Origin: Yes71-27 sp040758635
Lineage (GTDB): Bacteria; Bacillota; Desulfotomaculia; Desulfotomaculales; Ammonificaceae
Assembly: GCA_040758635.1 (NCBI GenBank)
Contig: JBFLVI010000020.1
Coordinates: 1-36,330 of the forward strand
Direction of reading: 5' to 3'
Length of the DNA: 36,330 nt
The notes under the pieces were generated by a model. It ran no database searches and was not told the DNA's origin. It saw only the letters and a program-made list of their open reading frames with translations. This document shows, in pieces, positions 15,138 to 23,104 of this stretch (position 1 is the stretch's first letter; every line of letters starts with the position of its first letter). The position numbers and the translations under genes are program-made.

Positions 15138-15809
15138 GTGACGAGTCAGCGGGCGTCGTTCGAAAAGGAGCTGACGGAGTTACAGCATGATATCTTGCGC
15201 ATGGGCAGTCTGGTCGAGGAAGCAGTCTTTAACGCCGTGCAGGCTTTGGTTACCAGGGACGAAGTGCTGGCGAAAAAAGTGGTCATTAACGACGACCAGA
15301 TCGACGTTTTGTGCCGAGAAATTGAAAACAGGTGCGTCCGGCTGATTGCCACCCAGCAGCCGATCGCACGCGACCTGCGGATCATCATTACTGGGATTAA
15401 GATCATTTCCAACCTGGAACGGATGGGCGATCATGCGGTGGACATCGCACGTTACGCCTTGAATCTGATCATTTGCTACAGTTCCACTGTTGCCGATATG
15501 GCGCTGCAGGACATCTCCCAAATCGGAAAAATGGTGCAGCAGATGGTAAAAAACGGTCTGGACGCCTACGTTTATGATGATGTGACAAAGGCACGCGTGA
15601 TGTCCAGTGAGGACGACCAGGTGGACCACCTGTACCGGAAGACCTTCAACGCCATCCTCGACCTGATGGAAAAGGAGCCGGAGAACACCCGGTGTTACGT
15701 TTACCTGCTTCTGGCGGCCCTGCGTCTGGAACGGGTGGCCGACCGGGCGACGAACATCGGGGAGGACGTGATCTACCTGGTCACGGGTGAGTGGGAAGAA
15801 TTGAATTAA
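15138..15809 (+). CDS. phoU: Phosphate signalling/transport accessory protein PhoU
   Basis: All-helical metal-binding protein that links Pst transport to PhoR and holds the Pho response off when phosphate is plentiful. The 223-residue product contains the two-fold repeated three-helix bundle, with ENRCVRLIATQQPIARDLR and ISNLERMGDHAVDIARYA in the first half and RLERVADRATNIGEDVIYLV in the second; the E/D-rich ...RMGDHAVDI and RVADRATNI motifs are the metal-cluster sites. GTG start with GAGGAG nine bases upstream. It lies 128 bp after pstB, probably in the same PhoP-controlled unit, and ends the phosphate module. Confidence 0.96.
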   Translation: MTSQRASFEKELTELQHDILRMGSLVEEAVFNAVQALVTRDEVLAKKVVINDDQIDVLCREIENRCVRLIATQQPIARDLRIIITGIKIISNLERMGDHAVDIARYALNLIICYSSTVADMALQDISQIGKMVQQMVKNGLDAYVYDDVTKARVMSSEDDQVDHLYRKTFNAILDLMEKEPENTRCYVYLLLAALRLERVADRATNIGEDVIYLVTGEWEELN

Positions 15810-15857
15810 GGGCGGGGGATTGCAGGACTTACCAGTCCGGTGTCGAATATCTGACTG

Positions 15858-16544
15858 ATGGAACAGGTCATAGGCAGAAATCTCCAGCGGGTCAGGGAAG
15901 AAATCGCTCGGGCCGCGCGGCGCGCCGGGCGGGACCCTGCAGAGATAAAGATAGTGGCTGTATCTAAGGGCGTGCCGGTAGCGGCGATACGTACGGCCCA
16001 GGCATTGGGGCTTACCGTTTTCGGAGAGAGCAGGGTCCAGGAGTTTGTGCGGAAATACCGGGAGATCGGCGACCAGGTGGAATGGCACTTTGTCGGTTGC
16101 CTCCAGCGAAACAAAGTGAAGTACCTATTGGGCCGGGTGCAGCTGATTCACAGCCTTGACCGCTGGAACCTGGCGGTAGAGCTTGACCGCCGGGGGGTGA
16201 AAAGGGGCGTCGTCTTTGATACGCTGGTCCAGGTGAATATCGCGCGTGAGCCGGGGAAACATGGCTTCTACGAGGAGGAGGTGCGGGATTTTCTGGCCGC
16301 GGCAGCCGGTTTGGCTGGCGTTCGGGTGCGGGGATTGATGACCCTGGCTCCCTATGTGGAGGACCCGGAAGAGGCGCGGCCGGTATTCAGGAGACTGCGG
16401 GAGTTGGCTGGGCGGTGCCGGGATGTTCCGGGAGTGACGATGGAGTTTCTTTCGATGGGGATGACCCAGGACTTTGCAGTGGCGGTCGAAGAGGGAGCAA
16501 ACTTGGTGCGGATCGGTACGGCTATTTTCGGTTTCCGGAAATAA
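15858..16544 (+). CDS. yggS: YggS/PLPBP family pyridoxal phosphate homeostasis protein (YlmE)
   Basis: Binds pyridoxal 5'-phosphate and helps balance vitamin B6 and amino-acid pools; no enzymatic reaction is established. The 228-residue protein is a single TIM-barrel with the PLP lysine in IKIVAVSKGVP, followed by FGESRVQEF, WHFVGCLQRNKVKYLL, VNIAREPGKHGF, RGLMTLAP and SMGMTQDFAVAVEEGANLVRIGTAIFG, all family marks. ATG start; I see no good ribosome binding site upstream, so it may rely on coupling or be weakly translated. It is the ylmE position of the conserved cluster and precedes sepF by 14 bp. proC, often adjacent to yggS in other bacteria, is two genes on. Confidence 0.95.
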   Translation: MEQVIGRNLQRVREEIARAARRAGRDPAEIKIVAVSKGVPVAAIRTAQALGLTVFGESRVQEFVRKYREIGDQVEWHFVGCLQRNKVKYLLGRVQLIHSLDRWNLAVELDRRGVKRGVVFDTLVQVNIAREPGKHGFYEEEVRDFLAAAAGLAGVRVRGLMTLAPYVEDPEEARPVFRRLRELAGRCRDVPGVTMEFLSMGMTQDFAVAVEEGANLVRIGTAIFGFRK

Positions 16545-16558
16545 GGGGGCACAACAAA

Positions 16559-16981
16559 ATGGGTAAGAGGATACTGGATAAAGTGCTTGGGTTCATCGGG
16601 TTTGAGGACGAACCGGAAGACGACCAGGTGACGGCGGATTCCCAGGACGCGCTCCTGCGGACGAGGAAGGGCGGCGCGGTGGTCAGCCTGCATACTCAGC
16701 GGCAGATGCGGGTAATGATAACTGAACCCCGCACCTTTGATGACGCTCAGGAAATCGCCGACCACCTCAAAAACCGCCGCCCGGTGGTGCTGAATCTGGA
16801 GCGGGTGGAAACGGACCTGGCGCGGCGGATCGTGGATTTCGTCAGCGGCGCGGTATACGCCCTCGGCGGCAGCATTCAGAAAGTGGGCGGAGGGATCTTC
16901 CTTTGCGCCCCGAGCAACGTGGATATCGCCAGTGAGGCCAAGGAAGGCGAGAAGAGCATTTTCCCCTGGATGCGCAGTTGA
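16559..16981 (+). CDS. sepF: Cell division protein SepF
   Basis: Septum protein that anchors FtsZ to the membrane. The 140-residue protein begins with an amphipathic helix (MGKRILDKVLGFIGFED) that acts as the membrane anchor, then an acidic linker. The folded domain (about 60-130) contains RTFDDAQEIADHLKNRRPVV and FVSGAVYALGGSIQKVGGGIFLCAPSNVDI, both SepF hallmarks. ATG at 16559 behind AAGGGGGC; the open frame extends into yggS but that is a shadow. It lies 14 bp after yggS and is followed by a terminator. Confidence 0.97.
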   Translation: MGKRILDKVLGFIGFEDEPEDDQVTADSQDALLRTRKGGAVVSLHTQRQMRVMITEPRTFDDAQEIADHLKNRRPVVLNLERVETDLARRIVDFVSGAVYALGGSIQKVGGGIFLCAPSNVDIASEAKEGEKSIFPWMRS

Positions 16982-16991
16982 GCAGAGTGTC

Positions 16992-17032
16992 GCCGCCTGC
17001 CGGAACCTTGCGGTCAGGCCGGCGGCTTTTTT
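16992..17032 (+). terminator. Terminator after sepF
   Basis: GCCGCCTGCC pairs with GGCCGGCGGC (one mismatch) around a 15-base-range loop and is followed by TTTTTT. It ends 35 bp before the preferred proC start, so proC and later genes may have their own promoter or depend on read-through. Confidence 0.85.
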
Positions 17033-17066
17033 GTGGGATTGAGGTTTGGAAGAGGGGGCCTGCGGG

Positions 17067-17894
17067 GTGCCGCTCACCGGGTTGAAAATAGGTTTGATCG
17101 GCGGCGGGGCGATGGGTGGGGCGCTGGCCACCGGTCTGGTGAAAAGCGGGCGCGTTCCCGCTGGTGCGCTTCTGGTCAGCGACGTGAACGTCCGGTGCCT
17201 GCGAAACCTGGAGGAAACCCTTGGTATCCGGGCGTTTCAGGACAACGAGCCTGTGGCCGACGAGGCGGACGTGGTCATCCTGGCGGTGAAGCCGGACGTG
17301 GTGGTGCCGGTGCTGCAAAGTATCGGCTCCCTTTTACGTCCGGAGCAAACGCTTATTTCCATTGCCGCGGGGGTCCCGCTCGTCCGCCTGGAGAAGAACA
17401 TCCCCGGACCGGTGCCTGTGGTGCGGGTGATGCCGAACACCCCCTGTCTGGTCGGTGCGGGAGCCAGTGCCTACGCCCTGGGGAGCAACGCCGGACCCCG
17501 GGACGCAGCGCGCGCGGAGGCCGTTTTTTCTTCCGTGGGGCGCGTGGTCGCAGTAAAGGAGGCGCTGCTGGACGCGGTTACGGGGTTAAGCGGCAGCGGC
17601 CCCGCATATATTTATCTGGTGATCGAGGCGCTGGCCGACGGCGGGGTAAGGATGGGACTGCCCCGGGACGTGGCGTTGGTCCTGGCCGCCCAAACCGTGC
17701 TGGGTGCGGCCAAGATGGTGCTCGAAACGGGGGAGCACCCGGCCCAGTTGAAGGACCGGGTGACCACGCCCGCAGGCACTACGGCAGCCGGGCTTTTCGT
17801 CCTGGAGGACCGCAGCGTGAGGGCAGCGCTGGCCGAAGCAATCAGAGCGGCGGCCGCCCGCTCGCGGGAGTTGAGTACAGGCGGAAACCCGTAA
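17067..17894 (+). CDS. proC: Pyrroline-5-carboxylate reductase
   Basis: Last step of proline synthesis: reduces pyrroline-5-carboxylate with NAD(P)H. The 275-residue protein has the N-terminal Rossmann fold (KIGLIGGGAMGGALATGL), ILAVKPDVV and RVMPNTPCLVGAGASAY, and the C-terminal helical dimer domain with GLSGSGPAYIYLVIEALADGGVRMGL and VTTPAGTTAAGL, the proC signature. GTG at 17067 is preferred because GAGGGGG lies 7 nt upstream; a TTG at 17046 would add seven residues. It sits between sepF and yggT, an insertion compared with the B. subtilis ylm cluster but common in other Firmicutes and proteobacteria that keep yggS-proC-yggT together. Confidence 0.95.
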   Translation: MPLTGLKIGLIGGGAMGGALATGLVKSGRVPAGALLVSDVNVRCLRNLEETLGIRAFQDNEPVADEADVVILAVKPDVVVPVLQSIGSLLRPEQTLISIAAGVPLVRLEKNIPGPVPVVRVMPNTPCLVGAGASAYALGSNAGPRDAARAEAVFSSVGRVVAVKEALLDAVTGLSGSGPAYIYLVIEALADGGVRMGLPRDVALVLAAQTVLGAAKMVLETGEHPAQLKDRVTTPAGTTAAGLFVLEDRSVRAALAEAIRAAAARSRELSTGGNP

Positions 17895-17952
17895 ACGCGA
17901 GGCGGTCTTGGAGACGGTTTGGTTTTAAAACATTTGCGAAAGGCGCGGAGAA

Positions 17953-18228
17953 ATGGATTTGCTGTTAATTCGTACGGTTGACATCGCTTTCCAGGTATAC
18001 TCCTGGTTGATCATTGTGCGGGTGGTCCTTTCCTGGGTCAGGCACAATCCGTACCACCCGTTGATCAGGTTCATCTACGACGTGACCGAGCCTTACCTGC
18101 GGATCTTTCGCCGGTTTATTCCGCCGGTGGGGATGGTTGACCTTTCACCGATCGTTGCTTTTCTCGTGCTGGGAGTGCTTCAGGTACTGGTACACCGGGC
18201 GCTGGTGGCCTTGCTCGTAAACCTTTAA
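17953..18228 (+). CDS. yggT: YggT family membrane protein (YlmG)
   Basis: 91-residue integral membrane protein with two hydrophobic helices (about residues 8-32 and 60-85), separated by the conserved VRHNPYHPLIRFIYDVTEPYLRIFRRFIPP. This motif defines the YggT/YlmG family, whose role is in cell envelope or division and not well understood. ATG with GGAG upstream. Twelve bases separate it from divIVA. Confidence 0.93.
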   Translation: MDLLLIRTVDIAFQVYSWLIIVRVVLSWVRHNPYHPLIRFIYDVTEPYLRIFRRFIPPVGMVDLSPIVAFLVLGVLQVLVHRALVALLVNL

Positions 18229-18240
18229 CGGGGTGGTATC

Positions 18241-18786
18241 ATGGTGACACCGCTTGACATCCAGCGGAAGGAGTTCCGGCGGGTTTTCCGCGGTTACGAC
18301 GAGCAGGAAGTGGACGAGTTTCTGGACCGGATTGCGGTGGAGCTTGAGCGGCTCAGCCGGGAAAACGAGGAACTGCGTGCCTGCGGCCGGCCTGTTGACA
18401 GGCCGGGGGGTCTTAGCGTCCCTGTAGCCAGGCAACCCAGCGGGGGTTGGCCGGGCCCGGGAACGGCGGGCCTTGCCCTGGATGAGGTGAAGCTGAAGGT
18501 GGAGGCGCTCCGCCAGGAGGTTGAGCAGATTCTCGGTGCCGCGTCGGTGGAGGCGGCACAGCGGGTGGAGGAAATCCTCTTGCTCGCGGAAAACCGGCTG
18601 GGGGAACTGGTGACCCAGATCGAACACGAGGCCGAACGGGTGCTCGGCGAAGCGGAAAAGCGGCTGGAGCGGTTGATCACCGAGGCGGCGCACAAGTTCC
18701 GGTTCCTGGCCAGCGGCGAAACGGGGAGGAGCAGCCCCGCGCCCGGCAGGAATTTGGGTGCCCGGGGCCGGAACCGGAAGCTGTGA
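18241..18786 (+). CDS. divIVA: DivIVA domain cell division/polarity protein
   Basis: The 181-residue protein begins with the DivIVA membrane-binding crossed turn and coiled coil (TPLDIQRKEFRRVFRGYDEQEVDEFLDRI). A Gly/Pro-rich linker (about residues 50-80) follows and then a second long charged coiled coil (about 85-155). The C-terminal tail is basic and probably disordered. Family members bind negatively curved membrane at poles and septa. It lies in the normal ylmG-divIVA-ileS position. The stop overlaps the yggU start by four bases. Confidence 0.93.
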   Translation: MVTPLDIQRKEFRRVFRGYDEQEVDEFLDRIAVELERLSRENEELRACGRPVDRPGGLSVPVARQPSGGWPGPGTAGLALDEVKLKVEALRQEVEQILGAASVEAAQRVEEILLLAENRLGELVTQIEHEAERVLGEAEKRLERLITEAAHKFRFLASGETGRSSPAPGRNLGARGRNRKL

Positions 18787-19109
18787 CGGCGGCGGAGAAT
18801 CCTGCAGGGCTCTTCCGGGAGGAGGAAGGCGGGGTCGTTTTCCGCGTCCGCGTGATCCCGCGGGCGGCGTCTACCGCCATCTCTGGCTCCGATGGCGGCG
18901 TGTTGCGGGTGCGTCTCACCGCCCCGCCGGTGGAGGGAAAGGCTAACCGGGCGCTTTTGAAGTACCTGAGCGGGATTTTCGGTGTGGCTGCAGGCCGGTT
19001 GGCCATCCTGCGCGGGGAGGCGGGTCGGGAAAAGGTGATCCGGGTAGAAGGCCTTACGGCGGCGGAGGCGGCCGGACGGCTGGAGCGGTTCCTCAGGGGT
19101 AAACATTGA
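18783..19109 (+). CDS. yggU: YggU/DUF167 family protein
   Basis: 108-residue protein with the DUF167 fold: VVFRVRVIPRAASTAISG, LRVRLTAPPVEGKANRALLKYLSGIFGV and REKVIRVEGLTAAEA. GKAN is the family's most conserved core. Function unknown; it frequently follows yggT in bacteria. GTG start overlapping the divIVA stop (GTGA). The -35 of the ileS promoter overlaps its stop codon. Confidence 0.92.
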   Translation: MTAAENPAGLFREEEGGVVFRVRVIPRAASTAISGSDGGVLRVRLTAPPVEGKANRALLKYLSGIFGVAAGRLAILRGEAGREKVIRVEGLTAAEAAGRLERFLRGKH

Positions 19110-19134
19110 CACTAAGGGTGCAAATCATTATAAT
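19106..19134 (+). promoter_or_regulatory. Consensus sigma-A promoter of the ileS T-box leader
   Basis: TTGACA (19106-19111), 17-bp spacer, TATAAT (19129-19134): a perfect match to the vegetative consensus. The -35 overlaps the yggU stop codon. Transcription should start near 19141, where the T-box leader begins. Confidence 0.93.
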
Positions 19135-19140
19135 TCTGAA

Positions 19141-19593
19141 CCAGGTTCGAATTCTGTAAAGATACATAAAGCGTTAAAGCCGGCGAACGGGAGAGTAGCG
19201 CGGACATCCGGCCGCGAGCGAGCCTGGGACGGTGGAAGCCAGGTGGCGGAGCCGCGTGAAGATCACCCGGGAGGCCCTGAAACGAACGGAAGTGAGAAGT
19301 GGGAAGTTAGAAGTGAGATTTCGAGGGGGGATTTGGCTGCACCAAATTTCAACCAAAAGATCTCACCTCCAACCTCTTCTTCCCACCTCCCATTAGTTTC
19401 AGGCGGTTGCTGCCGTTACCAGCGAAGAGTATCCCGGCATTCAACTCTGCCTTAGTGTAGCGGTTGGAAAGTACTTTCCAAGAAGGCTCTCGTTTAGGCA
19501 GGAGTCACGCGCCTGCCGCCCCTGAGTTGAGTGCCGGGGGATTAGGGTGGTACCACGGGAAGACCTCTCGTCCCTTAGGGCGGGAGGTTTTTT
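19141..19593 (+). promoter_or_regulatory. T-box leader, isoleucine specifier, with terminator
   Basis: A tRNA-sensing riboswitch. Stem I starts around GGGAGAGTA (19189) and contains the conserved distal arm GCGAGCGAGCCTGGGACGG..GGAAGCC. The likely specifier is ATC at 19262-19264 followed by A, matching isoleucine. The T-box AGGGTGGTACCACGG (19544-19558) forms the antiterminator, whose TGGT bulge pairs with the tRNA ACCA end. The competing terminator is ACCTCTCGTCCC/GGGCGGGAGGT followed by TTTTTT (19588-19593). Before the T-box a 15-pair stem joins 19433-19447 with 19524-19538 and holds the palindrome TTGGAAAGTACTTTCCAA (19464-19481). The leader is longer than usual, about 450 nt, because of an inserted hairpin (19276-19403). 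When uncharged tRNA-Ile is abundant, ileS is transcribed. The 190 bp from the terminator to the ileS ATG show nothing further. Confidence 0.96.
19276..19403. repeat. Long imperfect hairpin/repeat inserted in the T-box leader
   Basis: CCTGAAAC (19276-19283) and GTTTCAGG (19396-19403) are perfect inverted ends. Between them GAAGTGGGAAG..GTGAGAT pairs imperfectly with ATCTCAC..CTTCCCAC. An inner hairpin, ATTTGG-CTGCA-CCAAAT, forms the tip. The A/G-rich GAAGTGGGAAGTTAGAAG style is like low-complexity repeats common in Desulfotomaculum-type genomes. It lies between Stem I and the downstream antiterminator domain. Confidence 0.8.
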
Positions 19594-19784
19594 AATACAG
19601 GGGACAGACGATCACAAAAGTCCTGAGACCGTTAAAAAAAGGATCTGGTGCTCAATCAACATCGAAGAACACAGGATACTCTAACACCTGTTCGCTTGGT
19701 ATGCTACAGAGTTGCGGGCTGACGCGGCAATGCGTTGCTTATCGCCGCGCCTACCGAAAGAAGTACTATTTTTGGAGGGGAAAG

Positions 19785-22568
19785 ATGGATTGGAGTAAGA
19801 CGTTAAACCTGCCGAAGACGGAGTTTCCCATGCGGGCCAACTTGCCCCGGCGGGAACCGGAGATCCTGAAATTCTGGGAGAAAATCGATCTTTACCGCCT
19901 CGTGCAGCAAAAGACCGCCGGAAGGCCGAAGTTCATCCTGCACGACGGTCCGCCTTACGCCAACGGCCACATCCACCTGGGGCACGTCCTCAACAAGGTG
20001 CTGAAGGATATCGTGGTCAAGTACCACTCGATGACGGGTTTCGACGCGCCTTATGTTCCCGGCTGGGACACACACGGGCTGCCCATCGAGCAGCAGGCGA
20101 TCAAAACCCTGGGGATTGACCCCCACGCGGTGCACCCCGTAGAGTTCCGGCGTCGCTGCAAGGAGTATGCCCTGAAGTTTGTTGACATTCAGCGGGAGGA
20201 GTTCAAGCGCCTCGGGGTGCGCGGCGATTGGGCGAATCCTTACCTCACGCTGATGCCGGAGTACGAGGCCCGACAGATTGAAGTTTTCGGGGCGATGGCC
20301 AGGAAGGGTTACATCTACAAGGGGCTGCGGCCGGTTTACTGGTGCGCGGGGTGTGAGACGGCGCTGGCCGAGGCGGAGGTGGAGTACGCGGAGCAGGAGT
20401 CCCCGTCAATCTACGTCCGGCTGAGGGTGACCGACGGAAAGGGTTTGTTGCCATCCGACACCTACTTCGTGATCTGGACCACCACGCCGTGGACGCTCCC
20501 CGCCAACGTATCCGTCTGCCTGCACCCGGATTTTGTCTACGCGGTAGTGCGGACCGGTGACGCGCGGTACGTGGTGGCGCGCGAACTTCTGGAAGATTTC
20601 CTCAAGGTGCTGGGAGAAAAAGACAGCGTGATGGAGGCGGAGTATCGGGGGCGGGAACTCGAGGGCGTACGCCTGCAGCACCCCTTCTTTGAGCGGGAAT
20701 CGCTGGTGGTTCTCGACGACTACGTGACCTTGGAACAAGGGACCGGTTGCGTACACAACGCACCCGGGCACGGCGAGGAGGATTTCATCACCGCCAAAAA
20801 ATACGGCCTGCCGGTGGTTTCCCCGATTGACGGCCGCGGGGTCTTTACCGCCGAAGGAGGTCCGTTTGCGGGGCTGTTTTACCGCGAGGCGAACACCCCA
20901 ATCGTGGAGGAGCTCGCGCGCCGGGGCGCGCTTTTGAGCAAGGGGCGGATCAGACACCAATACCCCCACTGCTGGCGCTGCAAGAATCCTGTCTTTTACC
21001 GGGCGACCGAGCAGTGGTTCGCCTCGATTGACGACTTCAGGGAAGCGATACTTAAAGCGATCCGCAGGGTCAGGTGGGTTCCGGCCTGGGGTGAGGAGCG
21101 GATTTACAACATGGTGGCGGCTCGGGGCGACTGGTGCATTTCCCGCCAGCGTTTCTGGGGGGTCCCGCTGCCGATTTTCTACTGCACGGAGTGCGGCAGG
21201 GAGATCATCACCGACACGACGATTGAGCACCTGAAGGGGCTTTTCCGGCAGCATGGCTCCGACATCTGGTACAGCGCCCCGCTGGAGGAGCTGCTTCCGG
21301 CGGGACTGGTATGCCCTTTCTGCGGCGGTGCTTCGTTTTCGAAAGAAGACGATACAATGGACGTCTGGTTCGACTCGGGTTCCAGCCACTGGGCGGTCCT
21401 GCGCCAGCCTTCGCCGTGGTCGGAACAGGAGTGGCCGGCCGACCTTTATCTCGAGGGTAGCGACCAGCACCGTGGCTGGTTCAACTCTTCCATTTCCACC
21501 GCGGTTGCGGTTACGGGCGACCCGCCTTACCGGGCGGTGCTTACCCACGGTTTCGTGGTGGACGAACAGGGGCGGAAGATGTCCAAGTCGCTTGGGAACG
21601 TGGTTGACCCGGCCCAGGTCATCGAGCAACTGGGCGCGGATATCCTGCGCCTCTGGGTCTGCTCGGCGGACTACCGGGGCGACCTGGCGGCTTCGGACAA
21701 TATCTTGAAGCAGATCATCGAGGCGTACCGGAAGATCCGCAACACCTTCCGCTTTCTGTTGGGGAATCTTTACGACTTTCAGCCGGAGGCCGCCCTGCCC
21801 AACGGGGAGCTTTTCGAGATTGACCGCTTCGCCCTCCTGCGGCTGGAGCAGCTCAAGCGCCGGGTGTTGAAGGCCTACCGGGAGTACGAGTTCCATGTGG
21901 TGCACCACGCGATCTACTCTTTTTGTGTTCTGGACCTGAGCGCCTTTTACCTGAACGTGCTCAAGGACCGGCTCTACTGTGAGCTTCCGGCGTCGCGGGA
22001 GCGCCGCGCGGCCCAGACCGTCCTGTACCGGCTCACCGATACCCTTTTGCGCTTGCTGACGCCGGTTCTCGCGTACACTTCGGAGGAGATCTGGCGCCAC
22101 GTGCCGGCGGCAGGAGAAAAAGCGGTGTCCGTGCAGTTGCTCGACATGCCGCCGCTGGAGGACGAGTACCTTGATCCGGCGCTGGAAGCACGCTGGGAAC
22201 GGCTGCTCCGGGTGCGGGGCGCCCTTTTGGATGCTTTGGAGCAGGCGCGGCAGGAGAAGGTCATCGGGGATTCCCTGGAGGCGGCGGTGACGCTTTACGC
22301 TTCCGGAGAGACGCGCGAGTTTTTGGAGGCTAACCGGGACGAGCTTCGGACGATCAGCATTGTTTCCCGCCTGGAGGTGGCGCCTCCGGACGCGCCCGTC
22401 CCGGCCGGGGCCCGAACCAACGGGGGCCTGGCGGTGGTCGTGAAGCGGGCGCCCGGCGAAAAATGCGCGCGCTGCTGGACTTACAGCGAAACGGTGGGGC
22501 GGGACGCCGGCTACGCCGAACTTTGTGCGCGCTGCGCCGGCGCGGTCCGGGCGCTGGCCTCGGGGTAG
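19785..22568 (+). CDS. ileS: Isoleucine--tRNA ligase
   Basis: Charges tRNA-Ile in the cytoplasm. The 927-residue class I synthetase has the HLGH (HIGH) motif at 64-67, the editing domain in the first half (TTTPWTLPANVSV, then GTGCVHNAPGHGEEDF), and KMSKS at 598-602. A C-terminal zinc finger uses C894, C897, C914 and C917, so this is the bacterial type with a C-terminal zinc site. The ATG at 19785 follows GGAGGGG and gives the typical MDWSKTLNLP start; an in-frame extension to 19701 is not needed. Expression is controlled by the T-box upstream. Its last 58 bp overlap the convergent lytic transglycosylase gene. Confidence 0.98.
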   Translation: MDWSKTLNLPKTEFPMRANLPRREPEILKFWEKIDLYRLVQQKTAGRPKFILHDGPPYANGHIHLGHVLNKVLKDIVVKYHSMTGFDAPYVPGWDTHGLPIEQQAIKTLGIDPHAVHPVEFRRRCKEYALKFVDIQREEFKRLGVRGDWANPYLTLMPEYEARQIEVFGAMARKGYIYKGLRPVYWCAGCETALAEAEVEYAEQESPSIYVRLRVTDGKGLLPSDTYFVIWTTTPWTLPANVSVCLHPDFVYAVVRTGDARYVVARELLEDFLKVLGEKDSVMEAEYRGRELEGVRLQHPFFERESLVVLDDYVTLEQGTGCVHNAPGHGEEDFITAKKYGLPVVSPIDGRGVFTAEGGPFAGLFYREANTPIVEELARRGALLSKGRIRHQYPHCWRCKNPVFYRATEQWFASIDDFREAILKAIRRVRWVPAWGEERIYNMVAARGDWCISRQRFWGVPLPIFYCTECGREIITDTTIEHLKGLFRQHGSDIWYSAPLEELLPAGLVCPFCGGASFSKEDDTMDVWFDSGSSHWAVLRQPSPWSEQEWPADLYLEGSDQHRGWFNSSISTAVAVTGDPPYRAVLTHGFVVDEQGRKMSKSLGNVVDPAQVIEQLGADILRLWVCSADYRGDLAASDNILKQIIEAYRKIRNTFRFLLGNLYDFQPEAALPNGELFEIDRFALLRLEQLKRRVLKAYREYEFHVVHHAIYSFCVLDLSAFYLNVLKDRLYCELPASRERRAAQTVLYRLTDTLLRLLTPVLAYTSEEIWRHVPAAGEKAVSVQLLDMPPLEDEYLDPALEARWERLLRVRGALLDALEQARQEKVIGDSLEAAVTLYASGETREFLEANRDELRTISIVSRLEVAPPDAPVPAGARTNGGLAVVVKRAPGEKCARCWTYSETVGRDAGYAELCARCAGAVRALASG

Positions 22569-23104
22569 AGGTAACGGTAAATCCGGTAGGTCCAGATGGT
22601 CTTGCGAACGAACTGCCTGGTTTCCGGGAAAGGCACCTGGTCCAGGTCAATGGCCCGGCCGGTCCACGTCTGTTCCTCAAGCCATTTCTTCACGTTGGTC
22701 CGGCCGCCGTTGTAGGCGGCAAGGGCGAGCAGCGTGTCGCCGAACTCCTGCCGGAGGTGGGTCAGGTACCAGGTGCCGAAGCGGATGTTGGCCTCCGGGT
22801 CGAAGAGAAGGGCGGTATTGAAGGGTTCGCCCCGTTTTGCGGCAACCCACCGGGCGGTTTCCGGCATCAGTTGCATCAATCCCACCGCGCCGCGCGGTGA
22901 AACGGCTCCGGGGTTGAAGTTGCTTTCCACCTTGATGATCGCTGTTACGAGCAGCGGGTCGAGACCGTTCTCCCGCGCATGGCGGGTCACGGTCTCGTGG
23001 TATTTCAGCGGGTAAAAATGCTTTCCGATCTGCTTAATGTTCATAAAGACCGGCGCGACCGCGAGAAGCAGCGCCAGCAGGAGGAGGTTCCGGCTTTTAA
23101 TCAC
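22511..23104 (-). CDS. Lytic transglycosylase (Slt-type)
   Basis: Cleaves the glycan strands of peptidoglycan with formation of 1,6-anhydro ends. The 197-residue protein has an N-terminal signal/anchor helix (about residues 6-22) and then the Slt lysozyme-like domain. The catalytic Glu is E60 in IIKVESNFNPGAVSP, followed by GAVGLMQLMPETA and AAYNGGRTNV. It is exported and may stay anchored. GTG start overlapping the coaE stop by four bases, so it is the last gene of the polA-mutM-coaE operon. The 3' end overlaps ileS by 58 bp on the other strand, with no terminator visible between them. Confidence 0.93.
   Translation of the reverse strand: MIKSRNLLLLALLLAVAPVFMNIKQIGKHFYPLKYHETVTRHARENGLDPLLVTAIIKVESNFNPGAVSPRGAVGLMQLMPETARWVAAKRGEPFNTALLFDPEANIRFGTWYLTHLRQEFGDTLLALAAYNGGRTNVKKWLEEQTWTGRAIDLDQVPFPETRQFVRKTIWTYRIYRYLYPEASARTAPAQRAQSSA

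Noticed and set aside
17033..17968. Plus-strand frame of 311 codons over proC
   Set aside because: Composition is Gly/Arg-rich nonsense typical of a shifted frame. proC in the other frame has all family motifs.
20406..22100. Long minus-strand open frame of 564 codons within ileS
   Set aside because: It is an antisense shadow in GC-rich coding DNA. It has no family motif, and ileS motifs on the plus strand are complete.
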